Assembly (NCBI RefSeq): GCF_013348745.1
Contig: NZ_CP054666.1
Span: 62,001 to 126,000, forward strand
Reading direction: 5' to 3'
Length of the DNA stretch: 64,000 nt
Source of the DNA: Mycoplasma sp. OR1901
Lineage (GTDB): Bacteria > Bacillota_I > Bacilli_A > Mycoplasmatales > Metamycoplasmataceae
The position numbers were made by a program, and so were the translations under genes. The notes under the pieces were generated by a model. It had not been told where the DNA came from. It ran no database searches and saw only the letters and a program-made list of their open reading frames with translations. Below are positions 1 through 9,791 of the stretch, piece after piece (the stretch's first letter is position 1; every line of letters begins with the position of its first letter).

Positions 1-27
1 AATAATATAAAAAAAGGTATAAAAAAA

Positions 28-102
28 TGGCAGGGGTAGCAGGATTCGAACCCACAACACACAGGGTTGAAGCCTGTTGTTCTACCGTTGAACTATACCC
101 CT
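28..102 (-). tRNA. tRNA-Trp (anticodon UCA)
   Basis: Read on the minus strand this folds as a 75-nt tRNA with encoded CCA. Acceptor AGGGGTA pairs TACCCCT, the D stem is GTTC/GAAC, the anticodon stem is ACAGG/CCTGT with loop CTTCAAC, and the T arm is GTGGG-TTCGAAT-CCTGC. The anticodon at loop positions 34-36 is TCA, which reads UGA (and by wobble UGG) as tryptophan. It is the molecular basis for the in-frame TGA codons found in most genes of this window. Confidence 0.96.
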
Positions 103-168
103 AGCAATTTAAGTAATAATATTATACATTATTTTAATATATACCATAAAAATTTATATCAAAAATAT

Positions 169-204
169 CACTTTAAAGTAATTGTATATAGGTGCTTTAA
201 AGTG
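169..204. repeat. 10-bp perfect inverted repeat between tRNA-Trp and the oxidoreductase terminator
   Basis: The arms CACTTTAAAG (169-178) and CTTTAAAGTG (195-204) are perfect, with a 16-nt spacer. They lie upstream of tRNA-Trp on its own strand, just after the terminator of the preceding gene. An operator, a weak terminator or chance in AT-rich DNA are all possible. Confidence 0.4.
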
Positions 205-211
205 ATATATA

Positions 212-243
212 AAAAACGAACACAACTTTATATGTTCGTTTTT
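212..243 (-). terminator. Rho-independent terminator after the flavin oxidoreductase
   Basis: The stem is about 11 bp (AAAACGAACA against TGTTCGTTTT) with a 10-nt loop, and a T run follows on the minus strand. It begins 7 nt after the stop codon of the gene at 250-1332. Confidence 0.85.
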
Positions 244-249
244 GCTTTA

Positions 250-1332
250 TTATTTCATGTATTTTACTGCGAAATCTTCTTTATCTTCAAAGTGTTTTCT
301 AACGATTGGTGCTACTTTTTCACCGAATAATCTAATTGAATTCATTATATCTTTATGATCCATTGAACCTACTGGTAAGTGAATTAAGAATCTGTTTAAT
401 TCAACTGTTTCCATAACGCTAATAATTTTCTTAGCAACTGTTTCAGGGCTACCTACGAATACAGCTCCTTCTGGACCTATCATTCTTTCGTATCTTTCTT
501 TAGTTAATTCTGTTCAGTGAGGTCTTTCACTTGCGATACGGTCAACGAATAATTTAACAGGGTGTCAGTATTTTTGTGCTGCTAATTCATCTGTTTCATC
601 GATGTAACCTCATGAGTGTGAACCAACTTTCATGTTTTCGAATGAAGGGTTTTTGTCAGCTTTAGAAGCTTCTTTATAAATTGCACGGTAAGCTTGTACA
701 AGTGGTTTAAAGTCGTGTGGGTTTCCACCGATAATTGCGTAAACAATTGGTAATTTACGTGTTGCGATATCAATTGTTGAGTTAGGGTTTCCTCCTGTTG
801 CAACTCAAATAGGCATATTTAATGCTCTAGGATATACTGGTCTGTTTTCAACAGTCTGTGTATATGTTCCTTTTCAATTTAGATTAATGTCACGTTTAAT
901 TTCAAGTAACATGTCTAATTTTTCATCAAATAATCCATCATAATCTCTTAATTGGTAACCAAATAATGGGAATGATTCAGTGAATGAACCTCTACCAACC
1001 ATGATTTCTGCTCTACCATCTGACATTAAGTCAACATGTGCGAAGTTTTGATAAACTCTAACTGGGTCGTTTGATGATAAAACTGTTACAGCACTAGTTA
1101 AAATAATGTTTTTTGTTTTAACTGCTCCTGCAGCTAAGATCATTTCAGGGCTTGAAATTGCAAAATCATCTCTGTGGTGTTCACCTACCGCGAAAACATC
1201 AAGTCCTACTTCATCAGCTAACACCATTTCTTCGATTAAATCTTTAATTCTTTTGTGGTGTGATTCAATTTTTCCTGTTGATTCTAATTTGGTTGTTTCA
1301 CCAAATGTTGAGATACCTAATTCTATTTTCAT
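250..1332 (-). CDS. LLM-class (luciferase-like) flavin-dependent oxidoreductase
   Basis: A 360-aa protein with two internal TGA(Trp) codons. It shows the bacterial luciferase-like monooxygenase pattern: an N-terminal beta strand (ELGISTFGE), the [15 protein letters not shown] segment and [14 protein letters not shown] around residues 105-118, then VATGGNPNS and a C-terminal [11 protein letters not shown] block. Family members are TIM-barrel, FMN-using enzymes, usually soluble; the substrate here cannot be told from sequence. The start is supported by AAGGAG 8 nt upstream. The gene begins 19 nt after tig, so the two are probably cotranscribed, and it ends at a strong terminator. Length is normal for the family. 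Confidence 0.88.
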
Positions 1333-1351
1333 AACTACTCCTTAAATTGAT

Positions 1352-2479
1352 TTATTTTGTTTCAAAATTTTGTTTATAAGTATTTGGTTCATATTTTTGT
1401 AAATATACTAAACCTATTTTTTTAATTAAGATTATATCTATTACCTTTCTGATACTAATTCGGCTTGCTTCAGCTGGTGTCATAGAAGCATTTATTTTGT
1501 TTATTTCTTCATTCATATCAGTTTGAGATGCGTTTAATTTAAATCTTTTAATTAAAATTCATTGTGCAACAAATCTTTCATAAATAGTACTTGCAACTTC
1601 TTCTGGTTTTAAGTTAGCAATTTTTTGTGGGTCTATTTCTGAAATTTTATCTTCTAGAAGTTCGATTGGGAAATTAAATTTCTTTAGGTTTAATTTACTT
1701 ACTTGGTCAACAATTTGAAAACCGTATGTAACTAAACTTTCATCAACCATTCCGCTTTTTATAGTTCCATATACATATTTCTTTGCATCATCTAAATTTT
1801 TGATTTCTGGTATTTGAAGTTGATTTACATTATCATCGCTTAGAGGAGTTTTTACAACTTCTTTAGCATTTAATATATGTATTTCATATGTTTCTTCTTC
1901 AGTAAATTTGTAAGTAAATTTATCACCTACTTTTTTACCGATTAATGCATATTCAAGACTTTTTTGATCATTATTATTAGCGATTAATACAATTCTATCT
2001 TTTCTGTTGATATCAGCTTTATATATTTCTAATCCAACTTCATTATTAAGTTTAATTTCACCTTTTATATCATTTTTAAAGCTGAAATTTTGAACATAAT
2101 TATCTACGAATGTATTAATTTGTGCGTCATAATTTTCCGGTAATTTAAAATCTGGTCTATTGGTTAAGTCTGAAGCAAAATCGTTATATTCTTCTTCTGT
2201 GATGTAAAAGACTTTAAATTCAAGTCCTGCTTTTTCAACAGTAATGTCTTTATTAATTAAAATTGGTGCTAGATAAACGTTTGGATCATCATATTTAGAT
2301 AATAATTCTTCGTGTAATTTCATTTTTTCGAAAAATATTATTGTTCTAGTTGATTCATCTAAAATTTTAGCTTGGTTTATCCCTTTTTCTTTTTTAGACT
2401 CCAAATAATGTAATGCCTGATTTTGAACATTAATTCAAAATTCTTTTTCTAAAGTTACTTTTCTTGTAATTGATTTCAT
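1352..2479 (-). CDS. tig: Trigger factor-like ribosome-associated chaperone / peptidyl-prolyl isomerase
   Basis: A 375-aa protein, slightly short for trigger factor (about 430 aa). The ATG at 2479 is preceded by AGGAGT; a TTG at 2404 would miss the N-terminus MKSITRKVTLEKEFW. The middle carries an FKBP-type block (ALIGKKVGDKFTYKF around residue 180, then EIHILNAKEV), followed by an alpha-helical C-terminal arm region (PLSDDNVNQLQIPEIKNLDDAKKYV). Trigger factor binds L23 at the ribosome exit tunnel and shields nascent chains. The N-terminal ribosome-binding signature is weak, as often in mollicutes, so the name rests on overall layout. Upstream lie an extended -10 promoter, a CIRCE-like dyad and a structured leader. 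Confidence 0.75.
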
Positions 2480-2511
2480 TTTTACTCCTAATATTAAATT
2501 AATAAAAGTAT

Positions 2512-2584
2512 TATAGATTAATTATTATTAATTTACCAAAAATGAAGCTCATAATTAATAATAGTGTCGCTGTTTAATCTATAT
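2512..2584 (-). promoter_or_regulatory. Structured leader in the tig 5' UTR
   Basis: Nested inverted repeats are visible. Outer arms TATAGATTAA and TTAATCTATA enclose inner arms TTATTATTAATT and AATTAATAATA, with an asymmetric internal loop (GTGTCGCTG on one side) and a terminal loop holding CAAAAATGAAGCTC. The element ends about 33 nt before the tig start codon, so it would lie in the mRNA leader made from the promoter at 2676. Function unknown. Confidence 0.45.
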
Positions 2585-2675
2585 TACTTTAAATTTAATG
2601 TTAATTAAAAAAGTAACTATTGGAGTAGTTCAAAAGACCACTTAAAAACTTTATTACTCTTAACTTAACGTATTA

Positions 2676-2681
2676 ATTATA
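2676..2681 (-). promoter_or_regulatory. Extended -10 promoter for tig
   Basis: The minus strand reads TGATATAAT, an extended -10 (TGnTATAAT). No good -35 is visible; the matching region is occupied by the dyad at 2689-2715. Transcription would start near 2669 and give a leader of about 190 nt. Confidence 0.55.
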
Positions 2682-2688
2682 TCACTTT

Positions 2689-2715
2689 TTAGCAAAAGCG
2701 TTATTTTTTTGCTAA
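2689..2715. promoter_or_regulatory. CIRCE-like dyad (possible HrcA operator) over the tig -35 region
   Basis: The sequence is TTAGCAAAA-N9-TTTTGCTAA, a perfect 9-bp inverted repeat with exactly a 9-nt spacer. The consensus CIRCE operator of HrcA is TTAGCACTC-N9-GAGTGCTAA, so outer TTAGCA/TGCTAA and spacing match while the inner three bases of each arm differ. It covers about -20 to -46 of the tig promoter. Flanking pairing extends the dyad to roughly 2683-2722. Confidence 0.45.
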
Positions 2716-2767
2716 AAAAGTGCCTTTTATTGACTTTTTCCTTTTTTGGTGCTTTTTTAGTTCTTTT

Positions 2768-3835
2768 TTAGTACCCAAAAATAGTATCGGCAATAGAAGG
2801 TAATATTTCTTCTTTAATTGTTTTTATTTCTTGTTTTATTTTATTTAGCTTACGACTGTTCAATTTAATGTTTTTCAAAATAAGTGAATTAGATTTAAAT
2901 TCTGTATTCAACAATGGTAAATAATTTTCAAAAACTTTCTTACTTTGATTATTTTTATTTTCTTCCAATTCAAAGAATTCGTTTGCTTTGTTAACGGCAT
3001 ATTCAACGGTTGAATCTTTATCTAAAGTAACAATATTATTTATTACCTTTAATATACTTTTTAATTTACTAAGTTTTACTTCTTCATTTCTTAATTTATT
3101 AGTTTTTCAAATGTAATAATAAATTTGATTTTCAATTATCTCTTTTTTATCTGAATTTTTATGTATGAAAGCAATCTTTTTTACGTCATCTCTATTATAT
3201 TGTGAGATGCAATCTATTATTATGTTTTTTTCATCATCATTTAGTGGTCTGTCATATGCTTTATGTTGATATGAATTTTTAAAGTTATTTAGTATTAAAA
3301 TTGCACCTAAAACTGCGCACATTGCACCACTTGAAAAGTCTGGTTTTAATTTTATAGTCGAACCTTTATAAAGAGCTTTTTGATTTTCGATAGCTTCCAT
3401 TTTTTTGAAGTAGTTTTCATTGAATAATTTAGATGGAACAACTTTATCAATTGAAATACCAGAACCTTTTTGAATATTTTTGGTTTTAAAACCAAACATT
3501 GGTTCAATGATGTTATCTTCTAGTGAATTTCCTCAAACTAAAAAATCAATATTATGTGAATTGATTTCAAGGTTTTTTATACCAGTGATTTTTCTAATTG
3601 ATTTTGTTAACATTCATTTTAGAGTTGTTTTTGATTGGTTAATTAGATTCTCTAAATTTCAAATTTTTTTAAGGTTAATATAACCTGTATCTAAAATTAA
3701 ATCATCATTTTTATAGTAGCCAACTGTATATATGTAAGGGAACTCGAAATTATGTGGTACATTTTTAAAAATTCTTCTTAAGAAATTGGAGGTAATTGCT
3801 TCAAAGTCAATGTAAATTTCTATTTTTTTATCCAT
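2768..3835 (-). CDS. Hypothetical protein with an N-terminal DxE (nuclease-like) motif
   Basis: A 355-aa soluble protein with in-frame TGA codons and no signal peptide. AAGGAGG lies 5 nt before the ATG. It opens with MDKKIEIYIDFEAIT, where the strand followed by D-x-E resembles motif I of DEDD/RNase H-like exonucleases, and a later TVGYYKNDDLILDTGY segment looks like the second strand pair of that fold. The C-terminal 150 residues are Lys/Asn/Glu-rich helices. This suggests a DUF2779-type nuclease domain, but no complete catalytic set could be followed by eye, so the function is left open. The next gene on the same strand is tig. Confidence 0.6.
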
Positions 3836-3871
3836 TTTTCCTCCTTTGCTTTAATTATATTATGTTTATTT

Positions 3872-3895
3872 AAAAACACCATCGAAATGGTGTTT
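3872..3895 (-). terminator. Terminator of the rpsP-trmD-rplS operon
   Basis: The hairpin is AAACACCAT-TTCG-ATGGTGTTT on the minus strand, followed by TTTAAA, 17 nt after the rplS stop. Confidence 0.85.
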
Positions 3896-3911
3896 ATCAA
3901 GATGATATTTA

Positions 3912-4265
3912 TTATTTTCTTTTAATTTCTTTAAGACGTGCACTTTTACCTTTACGATCTCTCATAAAGAATAATCTTTTTCTACGAACCTTGTTTGAAC
4001 GAACAACTTCAATGTGAGCAATTAGAGGTGAGTGAACTGGGAAAGTTCTTTCAACTCCAATACCGTAAGAAATTTTTCTTACTGTAAATGTTTCTCTTGT
4101 TCCTGATTCTTTTTTAGAAATTACTAATCCTTCAAAAATCTGAATACGTTCTTTTTCACCTTCACGGATACGTACTGAAACTTTAACGTTATCTCCTGTT
4201 GTAAATGCAGGAATATCTGTACGTAATTGTGATTTTTCAACAGCTTCAATTAATTTATTTCTCAT
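3912..4265 (-). CDS. rplS: Large ribosomal subunit protein bL19
   Basis: A 117-aa protein with clear L19 blocks: [66 protein letters not shown]19 sits at the 30S-50S interface. The ATG at 4265 follows AAAGGAT; an upstream TTG at 4280 would lie inside the Shine-Dalgarno region. The start overlaps the end of trmD by 11 nt, so translation is probably coupled. Last gene of its operon. Confidence 0.97.
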   Translation of the reverse strand: MRNKLIEAVEKSQLRTDIPAFTTGDNVKVSVRIREGEKERIQIFEGLVISKKESGTRETFTVRKISYGIGVERTFPVHSPLIAHIEVVRSNKVRRKRLFFMRDRKGKSARLKEIKRK

Positions 4266-4941
4266 TTTTAATCCTTTCAATAATATCTGGTCTATTTTTT
4301 AATGTTTTTTTGATCTGAAATTCTTTTTTTCAAGCTTCAATTTCCTTATGATTTCCACTAAATAGTACTTCAGGAACTTTCATTCCTTTGTACTCTCTAG
4401 GTCTAGTGTATTGTGGATAATCTAGTAATCCATCTCCTTGAAAGGAGTCATAAATATGTGATTCTGCTTTAATAACGTTTGGCACTAAACGTGCTATAGA
4501 ATCTGCCATTACCATTGAAGGTAATTCGCCACCTGTTAATACATAATCTCCAATTGAGAGTTCTATATCTACTAAGTCAACAATTCTTTCGTCAAAGCCT
4601 TCATATCTACCGGATATAAATGTAATTTGATCATATTTTTTTGCTAAATCATTCGCAATTTCTTGAGTAAATTTTTTACCTTGTGGCGAAACTAATATTT
4701 TATAACCACCTCTATTTGGTAGTGAATCAAGCGCTAAATCAATTGGTTCTATTTGTAATAATAACCCATGTCCGCCACCGTAAATTTCATCATCAACTTT
4801 GCGATGTTTGTTAGTACTAAAATTTCTGAAATCAACTACATTTATTTCTAATAAGTCATTTTGAACTGCTTTATTAATAATACTTTCATTAATAAAGGGT
4901 TCAAAATATTTTGGAAACAGAGTCAAAAAATTAAATTTCAT
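4255..4941 (-). CDS. trmD: tRNA (guanine-N1)-methyltransferase
   Basis: A 228-aa SPOUT methyltransferase that makes m1G37 in tRNAs using S-adenosylmethionine. Family motifs are plain: KFNFLTLFP at the start, [27 protein letters not shown] and the knot block [13 protein letters not shown]. Reading TGA as Trp at residue 204 carries the protein through a C-terminal helix to a TAA inside the rplS start region. It begins 5 nt after rpsP. RimM, often encoded between rpsP and trmD, is absent here. Confidence 0.97.
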
Positions 4942-4946
4942 ATTAA

Positions 4947-5174
4947 TTATTTAGAAGATTTTAATAAGTTTGCAACTGTTAAAGTAGGTTTAGCACCTTG
5001 ACTTAATCATTTAGCTGTAGCTTCTTTGTTTAGGACTAATTCTTTTGTTGAAGGGTTGTAGTGTCCAAGTGCTTCAATAAATTTACCATCACGTGGAGCT
5101 CTAGCGTCAGCAGCAACTATTTTGTATACTGGTCTGAATTTGCTCCCCATTCTTTTTAATCTTAATTTTACCAT
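4947..5174 (-). CDS. rpsP: Small ribosomal subunit protein bS16
   Basis: A 75-aa protein read directly from the sequence: [20 protein letters not shown], then [20 protein letters not shown], the classic S16 N-terminal half, with one TGA(Trp). The Shine-Dalgarno AGGAGGTGAT is an almost ideal anti-16S match 1-2 nt from the ATG. It is the first gene of rpsP-trmD-rplS. Slightly shorter than the usual 80-90 aa, as in other mollicutes. Confidence 0.96.
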
Positions 5175-5190
5175 ATCACCTCCTAATAAG

Positions 5191-5212
5191 TGTCAAGCAA
5201 AAGTGCTTGACA
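5191..5212 (-). promoter_or_regulatory. 9-bp perfect hairpin in the rpsP leader
   Basis: TGTCAAGCA-N4-TGCTTGACA ends 8 nt upstream of the rpsP Shine-Dalgarno. There is no T run, so it is not an ordinary terminator on either strand. It could be a regulatory leader hairpin or an operator; the minus strand also holds a TTGACA at its 3' side. Confidence 0.45.
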
Positions 5213-5266
5213 GTAAATAGTAAAATTATTATATACGATATTTTGATAAATTGAAATATTTTTTTT

Positions 5267-5293
5267 ACAAAAAAACACCCAAAATGGGTGTTT
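5267..5293 (-). terminator. Terminator of the first DUF31 lipoprotein gene
   Basis: The hairpin AAACACCCA-TTTT-TGGGTGTTT on the minus strand is followed by eight T, beginning 6 nt after the stop at 5299. Confidence 0.88.
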
Positions 5294-5298
5294 CAATA

Positions 5299-8200
5299 TT
5301 ATTCGTTATTTAATTTTTCTCAGTTAGGCATTTCTGTAAATTCTTTTGGACTATATTTGTTAGGGAATAAATAGCTCAATAATCTCATACGTTCATAGAA
5401 TGAACCAGGATTTTGGGTTGTTTTACCATCCCCTAAAAAGGCATTACTATTAGTATCAATCATCATAACATTTGAACTAATTGATTCAGTTTCTGTTAGT
5501 AACCCTGTTGGATTTCCTTCTGAATCGAACACCATACTTCCTGAAGAACCTTTTTGTAAGTCGAATATTTTTGAGTGTAATGGAACAGAAGGTAATTTTG
5601 ATCTTGCTCCACCGTAACCTAATTCGTTAATACTTTTATCCGCCATACTTCCAATTATGTATTCACGATATCTTTTGTTTTCGAAACTATCTTTATTTAA
5701 AGTATTTTGTTGGATTGGGAACGATGCAATACTTCAATTTAAGTTTACAAGTCTTGATACGTGTAAGTTATGTCTACTTGGTTTTAAGTTTTTTAGTGTT
5801 GGAAGTTTTTTAAAGAAGTTGTATGTTCTCATAACTGCTTTATCATTTTGATCGATTGGTCTACCGTTATAATATGCAACATCTCCTACTTGATCAAATG
5901 CATTGAAGAAGTCTTTAAAGTCTGCTATACCAACAATTAAATCAGCATTAGAAAGTGAATGAGATGTATTTCCTCTTGTGAAAATACCTCAGGTACTATT
6001 GTCATTTATATCACCATAGTTATTTCTAAATTCTCATGCTGAATTAGGGAAAATAGCGTCATTGTGAAAGTTAGCAATTAAATCTACTTTAACTATTGCT
6101 TCTGTTCATTCTTTTTCGTATTCAACACGACCACTTGGGTCTGATTTGTCCATCGATCAACCACCTGCAGGTTCAAAAATTTCTAATGGTAAATTGAAAT
6201 TATTATTTTTAAATTCTTTAGATGAACCAGCACCTCAAACGTGTTGATTTGTAGTTATATAATATCTATAGTCATTTGGATCTTCGGTCACTTTACCAAT
6301 AACATCTCATGTCCCTTCGGCGGCCAATGGTTTAGGCGCGAAGTTAAATGCTCTTTCTCTAGCGTTTAGTACATTTTCGTGTTTTTCACCAAAGTATACA
6401 CGTTTTGATGAACCTTCCAATGTAAGTTCTGTATGTACATAACTATCTTTGAAATTAAGTTGATTTAAACCAACTGATAATATATTTGGTTTTTGCTTAG
6501 GTACATATGTAATTTGAGTTGGGTTGTTACCTAAATCAGCTCAATGCGCAAAGAAAAGTGAGTTACCTAAAAATGTAGAGTTGTTTATTGATAAATAATG
6601 GTCTCCAAGTCTATCAAAAATCTTGGTTTTATCATTTTTTGATTTAATAATGTAAGTTAGTTCCTTTGTAGAATTATTATATTCAATATCAAATTGATAT
6701 CTACTTGCAATTAATTGTTTTAATTTTAATTCTTCTTCTTTTGAATTTCTAATTGCTAAATATTCAAAACTTACATTACTAATTTTAGATTTTGTCAATA
6801 ATTCTTTATAAGGAATTGCTAGATAAACAAATGATTTAGACATATTTCTAGTTGAATCATTTGCTGAAGCACGTGTTACGTTACCATATGTAACAAATGG
6901 CTCGGGTTCTATTAAATCAATAACTTGTCTTTGTTTTGGATCGAATTCAAAACCAATTTCGAAGTATGCATCATTTTCGTGAGCATCAATCCCGTTGAAA
7001 ACAGAAATATCTTTTGTTATTTTTGCTTCTGTGAATTTATCATTTATTTTTCATGTTAAATCATTAACAATTTCTCTTGGTGAAATAAAATGAGTTTGAA
7101 TTTCTTGATTATTTTGTGTTAGGTGAACTTTTGAAGTTAATTTATTTAACTCTTCATGTTTATAAGCTAAAGAATTTGATAATTGACCTTCATAAAGTGT
7201 TGCTCTTTGTTTATATCATAATTCTCTATTAAAGTTATTTAACGCGTAATGATTTTGAATAGAATAATCTACATTAATTCCTGATTCATTTACCTTTTCG
7301 AATAAACTATTTTTTGTTTCCCCGGTATTAGAACCTGATATATAGTTATTATCGTTGTTTTGGTAGTTAAAATTGTATAAAAATCTTGTTTTATTTTTAA
7401 AATCATTACTAAATCTAAAATGATTTTGATTAATAAATTCTATTAGTGAATTTTTATCAACTATTTTAACAGACTTAAGTTGATATTCTGTATTTTCGTA
7501 AAACCCATTTAAATTAAATTTTTGTAGTTTACTAAATGGAACAACAACTTTTTGTTCTCTCAAGAATAGATTACGATAGATACTTACTTCTCTTTCATTT
7601 TTCTCTTGTCCTATATCACCTTTACGTTCAAATACTATTTCTAAATTTTTATTTTTAAATAATTCATAGTCATCTTTTGTAAAATTAATACCTATTGAAC
7701 CGTAAATATTTTTATTTTCTGAATCTAAATAAAAATTTAGTTTTTCTACATTGAAGTTTTTTTCAACCTTATGATTTGTAATAATCATATTTGTGTTGGT
7801 TGCATTACTTTCAATTAATTTATCACCATATTGAACTCTTGTGAGCATAAATTTAGATATATCTTTAGGTAGATTAGGATTAGTTATAATAAATTGATTT
7901 CCATTTTTTGTCCCTGTATAAACTTTTGAAAACGGACTGAACGGATCCATACTTTTAATTTCAAATTTTACTTTTGTAGAATCTATTGAGTTATCTATAT
8001 TGCTAAAGTTAATTCCTAAGTTATTGTCATTTCATTGAATGCTATTTATTGTTGGTAAATCAGAAGAAGATGAACTTCCTTCTGTGCTTCCGTTTATTTT
8101 TATTTCTGGTATTCCGTCTACTTTAACTCAACCTTTTTGAAAATTGTTATCCACAAGAATTTCTAAACCTAAAAATTTATCAATTTTAGATACATCAAAG

Positions 8201-9621
8201 TAATTTGCGTCAGCAACAACTTTAGCGTAATTACTTTTATTTACAACTCTGTTTCAATCATCTTTTCTTTGGTAACTAAATCCGGCATATTGAATTTCTT
8301 TATCTTTAGTAATTCAAATAAATCTTAATTTATCAATAATATCACGTGGTGTTGTTCTGTCTTTCTTTTGGAAAATAAGGTTGAATGTATGATTATTACC
8401 ATTTCCTGTTGGCCACGTTGTTCAACCGGTGAAGTTTTCAATTTTATATTTAGAAGAATCTAATCATGATTCGTTTCCTAATAAGACATCACCTTTTGAA
8501 GTGAAATTTATGTTTTCGTTGTTTTTTGTAACGTTAACTAATCTAATTTTATAGTTTTTATCTATGTTTGATATTTTAGCAATTAAAGTACGTTTTGAAT
8601 TATTAGATAATGTTAACGGTAGGGTAATTTCTTTGTTATCTGTATCATATTTATATATTAATTTATACTCATCATTTTGTTTTATATCAACATTAGATTT
8701 TATTTTAATAGTTAATGTTCTGTTAGAGTAAATATCTGATAAAAGTGAATATTCTGTAAATTGTGAATTATCAATAATTTCGTTTGTATAATTTGTTTCT
8801 GTTTTATTGTTTAGCCATTCATTATAAACACCAAAATATGGGTCATTTTTATTGTATGATGAAATATTTGATACATTAATATTATTTTTTTGTTCGTAAA
8901 CCTCTTCTCTTAAACTATATTTAGAATTAAAATCTGAAGTATTTGTCCCGGTGTTGTTATCTCCGCTATTCCCTGAATTATTACCTGTACTTGGTTTAGA
9001 AGGCTTTTCATCTGTATTATTTTTTTTACCCTGATCTGTTGTAGGTGGTGTAACACTTGTATCTCCGCCATTGCCATTTTCAGGTTTTTCAGGGCCAACT
9101 TCTGTTTCTCCGCCTTTTTCAGGTTCGCTAGGTGTTTCAGGTTTTGTTAACGGTGGTGTAACTTTATCATCTTGATTTCCGGTTTCTGAACCACCTTGAT
9201 CTGTTGGTGGATTTGTGGTACCACCATCAGTAGTATCACCTTTATCCGTTTCGCTAGGTGTTCCTGAATTTGTACCTTGATCTGTTGTCGGTGGTGTAAC
9301 ACTAGTATCTTCACCGTTGCCATTTTCAGGTTTTTCAGGGCCAACTTCTGTTTCTCCACCTTTTTCCGGTTCGCTAGGTGTTTCAGGTTTTGTTACCGGC
9401 GGAGTAACTTGACCTTCATTATCTATAATGCTTGGTGGTGTAACTTTATCATTTTCTTTACTGTTAGTATTATCATCAACCTTTGGTTTAGGTGTTATTT
9501 GATTATCTTTGTTACTTGGTCTGTATCTATTGCTTTGTGTGCCACATGCAACTAACATCGGTAATGCTCCGGAAGAAATTGCAATTGCACCTAAAATTAG
9601 TCATTTATTACGTTTTTTCAT
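5299..9621 (-). CDS. DUF31 (MIP-type) serine endopeptidase-like lipoprotein
   Basis: A 1440-aa exported lipoprotein. It has a lysine-start signal peptide and lipobox PMLVAC with Cys26, then about 190 residues of Pro/Thr/Glu/Gly-rich linker holding two copies of a 45-aa repeat, a long Asn/Lys-rich beta-type middle, and a C-terminal chymotrypsin-fold domain. The proposed catalytic pieces are ITTNQHVWG (His), a DLI/ND stretch (Asp) and DLQKGSSGSMVFD (Ser1360). The family includes MIP, which cleaves antibody heavy chains after MIB binds IgG. No MIB gene is visible next to it, so Ig cleavage is an inference; another host protein could be the target. A Shine-Dalgarno (AGGAG) supports the start and a strong terminator follows. 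Confidence 0.88.
9034..9418 (-). repeat. Two copies of a ~135-bp coding repeat in the lipoprotein stalk
   Basis: Copy 1 (about 9274-9418) and copy 2 (about 9034-9170) each encode VTPP.TKPETPSEPEKGG, ETEVGPEKPENGNG and DTSVTPPTTDQG with only scattered substitutions, separated by a Gly/Thr-rich spacer. Such near-identical copies can recombine and vary stalk length on the surface. Confidence 0.85.
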
Positions 9622-9737
9622 TTTTAACTCCTTGTAACTATCACAAAATAATTATATAACTTTATTAATTAATAATAAAATTACGAAATAAATAATAACC
9701 ATTATTTTACACCCTTATTGTTAAGTTTATAAATAAA

Positions 9738-9778
9738 AAAATAAAAGACATAATGAATTTCACTTTGCCTTTTATTTT
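9738..9778 (-). terminator. Terminator after tuf
   Basis: The 10-bp arms AAAATAAAAG and CTTTTATTTT enclose a 21-nt loop, with a T-rich tail on the minus strand, 14 nt after the tuf stop. AT-only pairing makes it weaker than neighbouring terminators. Confidence 0.6.
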
Positions 9779-9791
9779 GATTTTTGTATGA

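Noticed and set aside
1106-1345. Plus-strand open frame opposite the oxidoreductase
   Set aside because: Shadow of the minus-strand gene; no Shine-Dalgarno and no recognisable motif.
8910-9555. Several overlapping frames in the stalk repeat of the first DUF31 gene
   Set aside because: Repetitive coding DNA opens alternative frames on both strands; low-complexity translations without start signals.
5299-9621. MIB-MIP pair
   Set aside because: Only MIP-type (DUF31) sequence is visible; no antibody-binding MIB gene lies next to either DUF31 gene.
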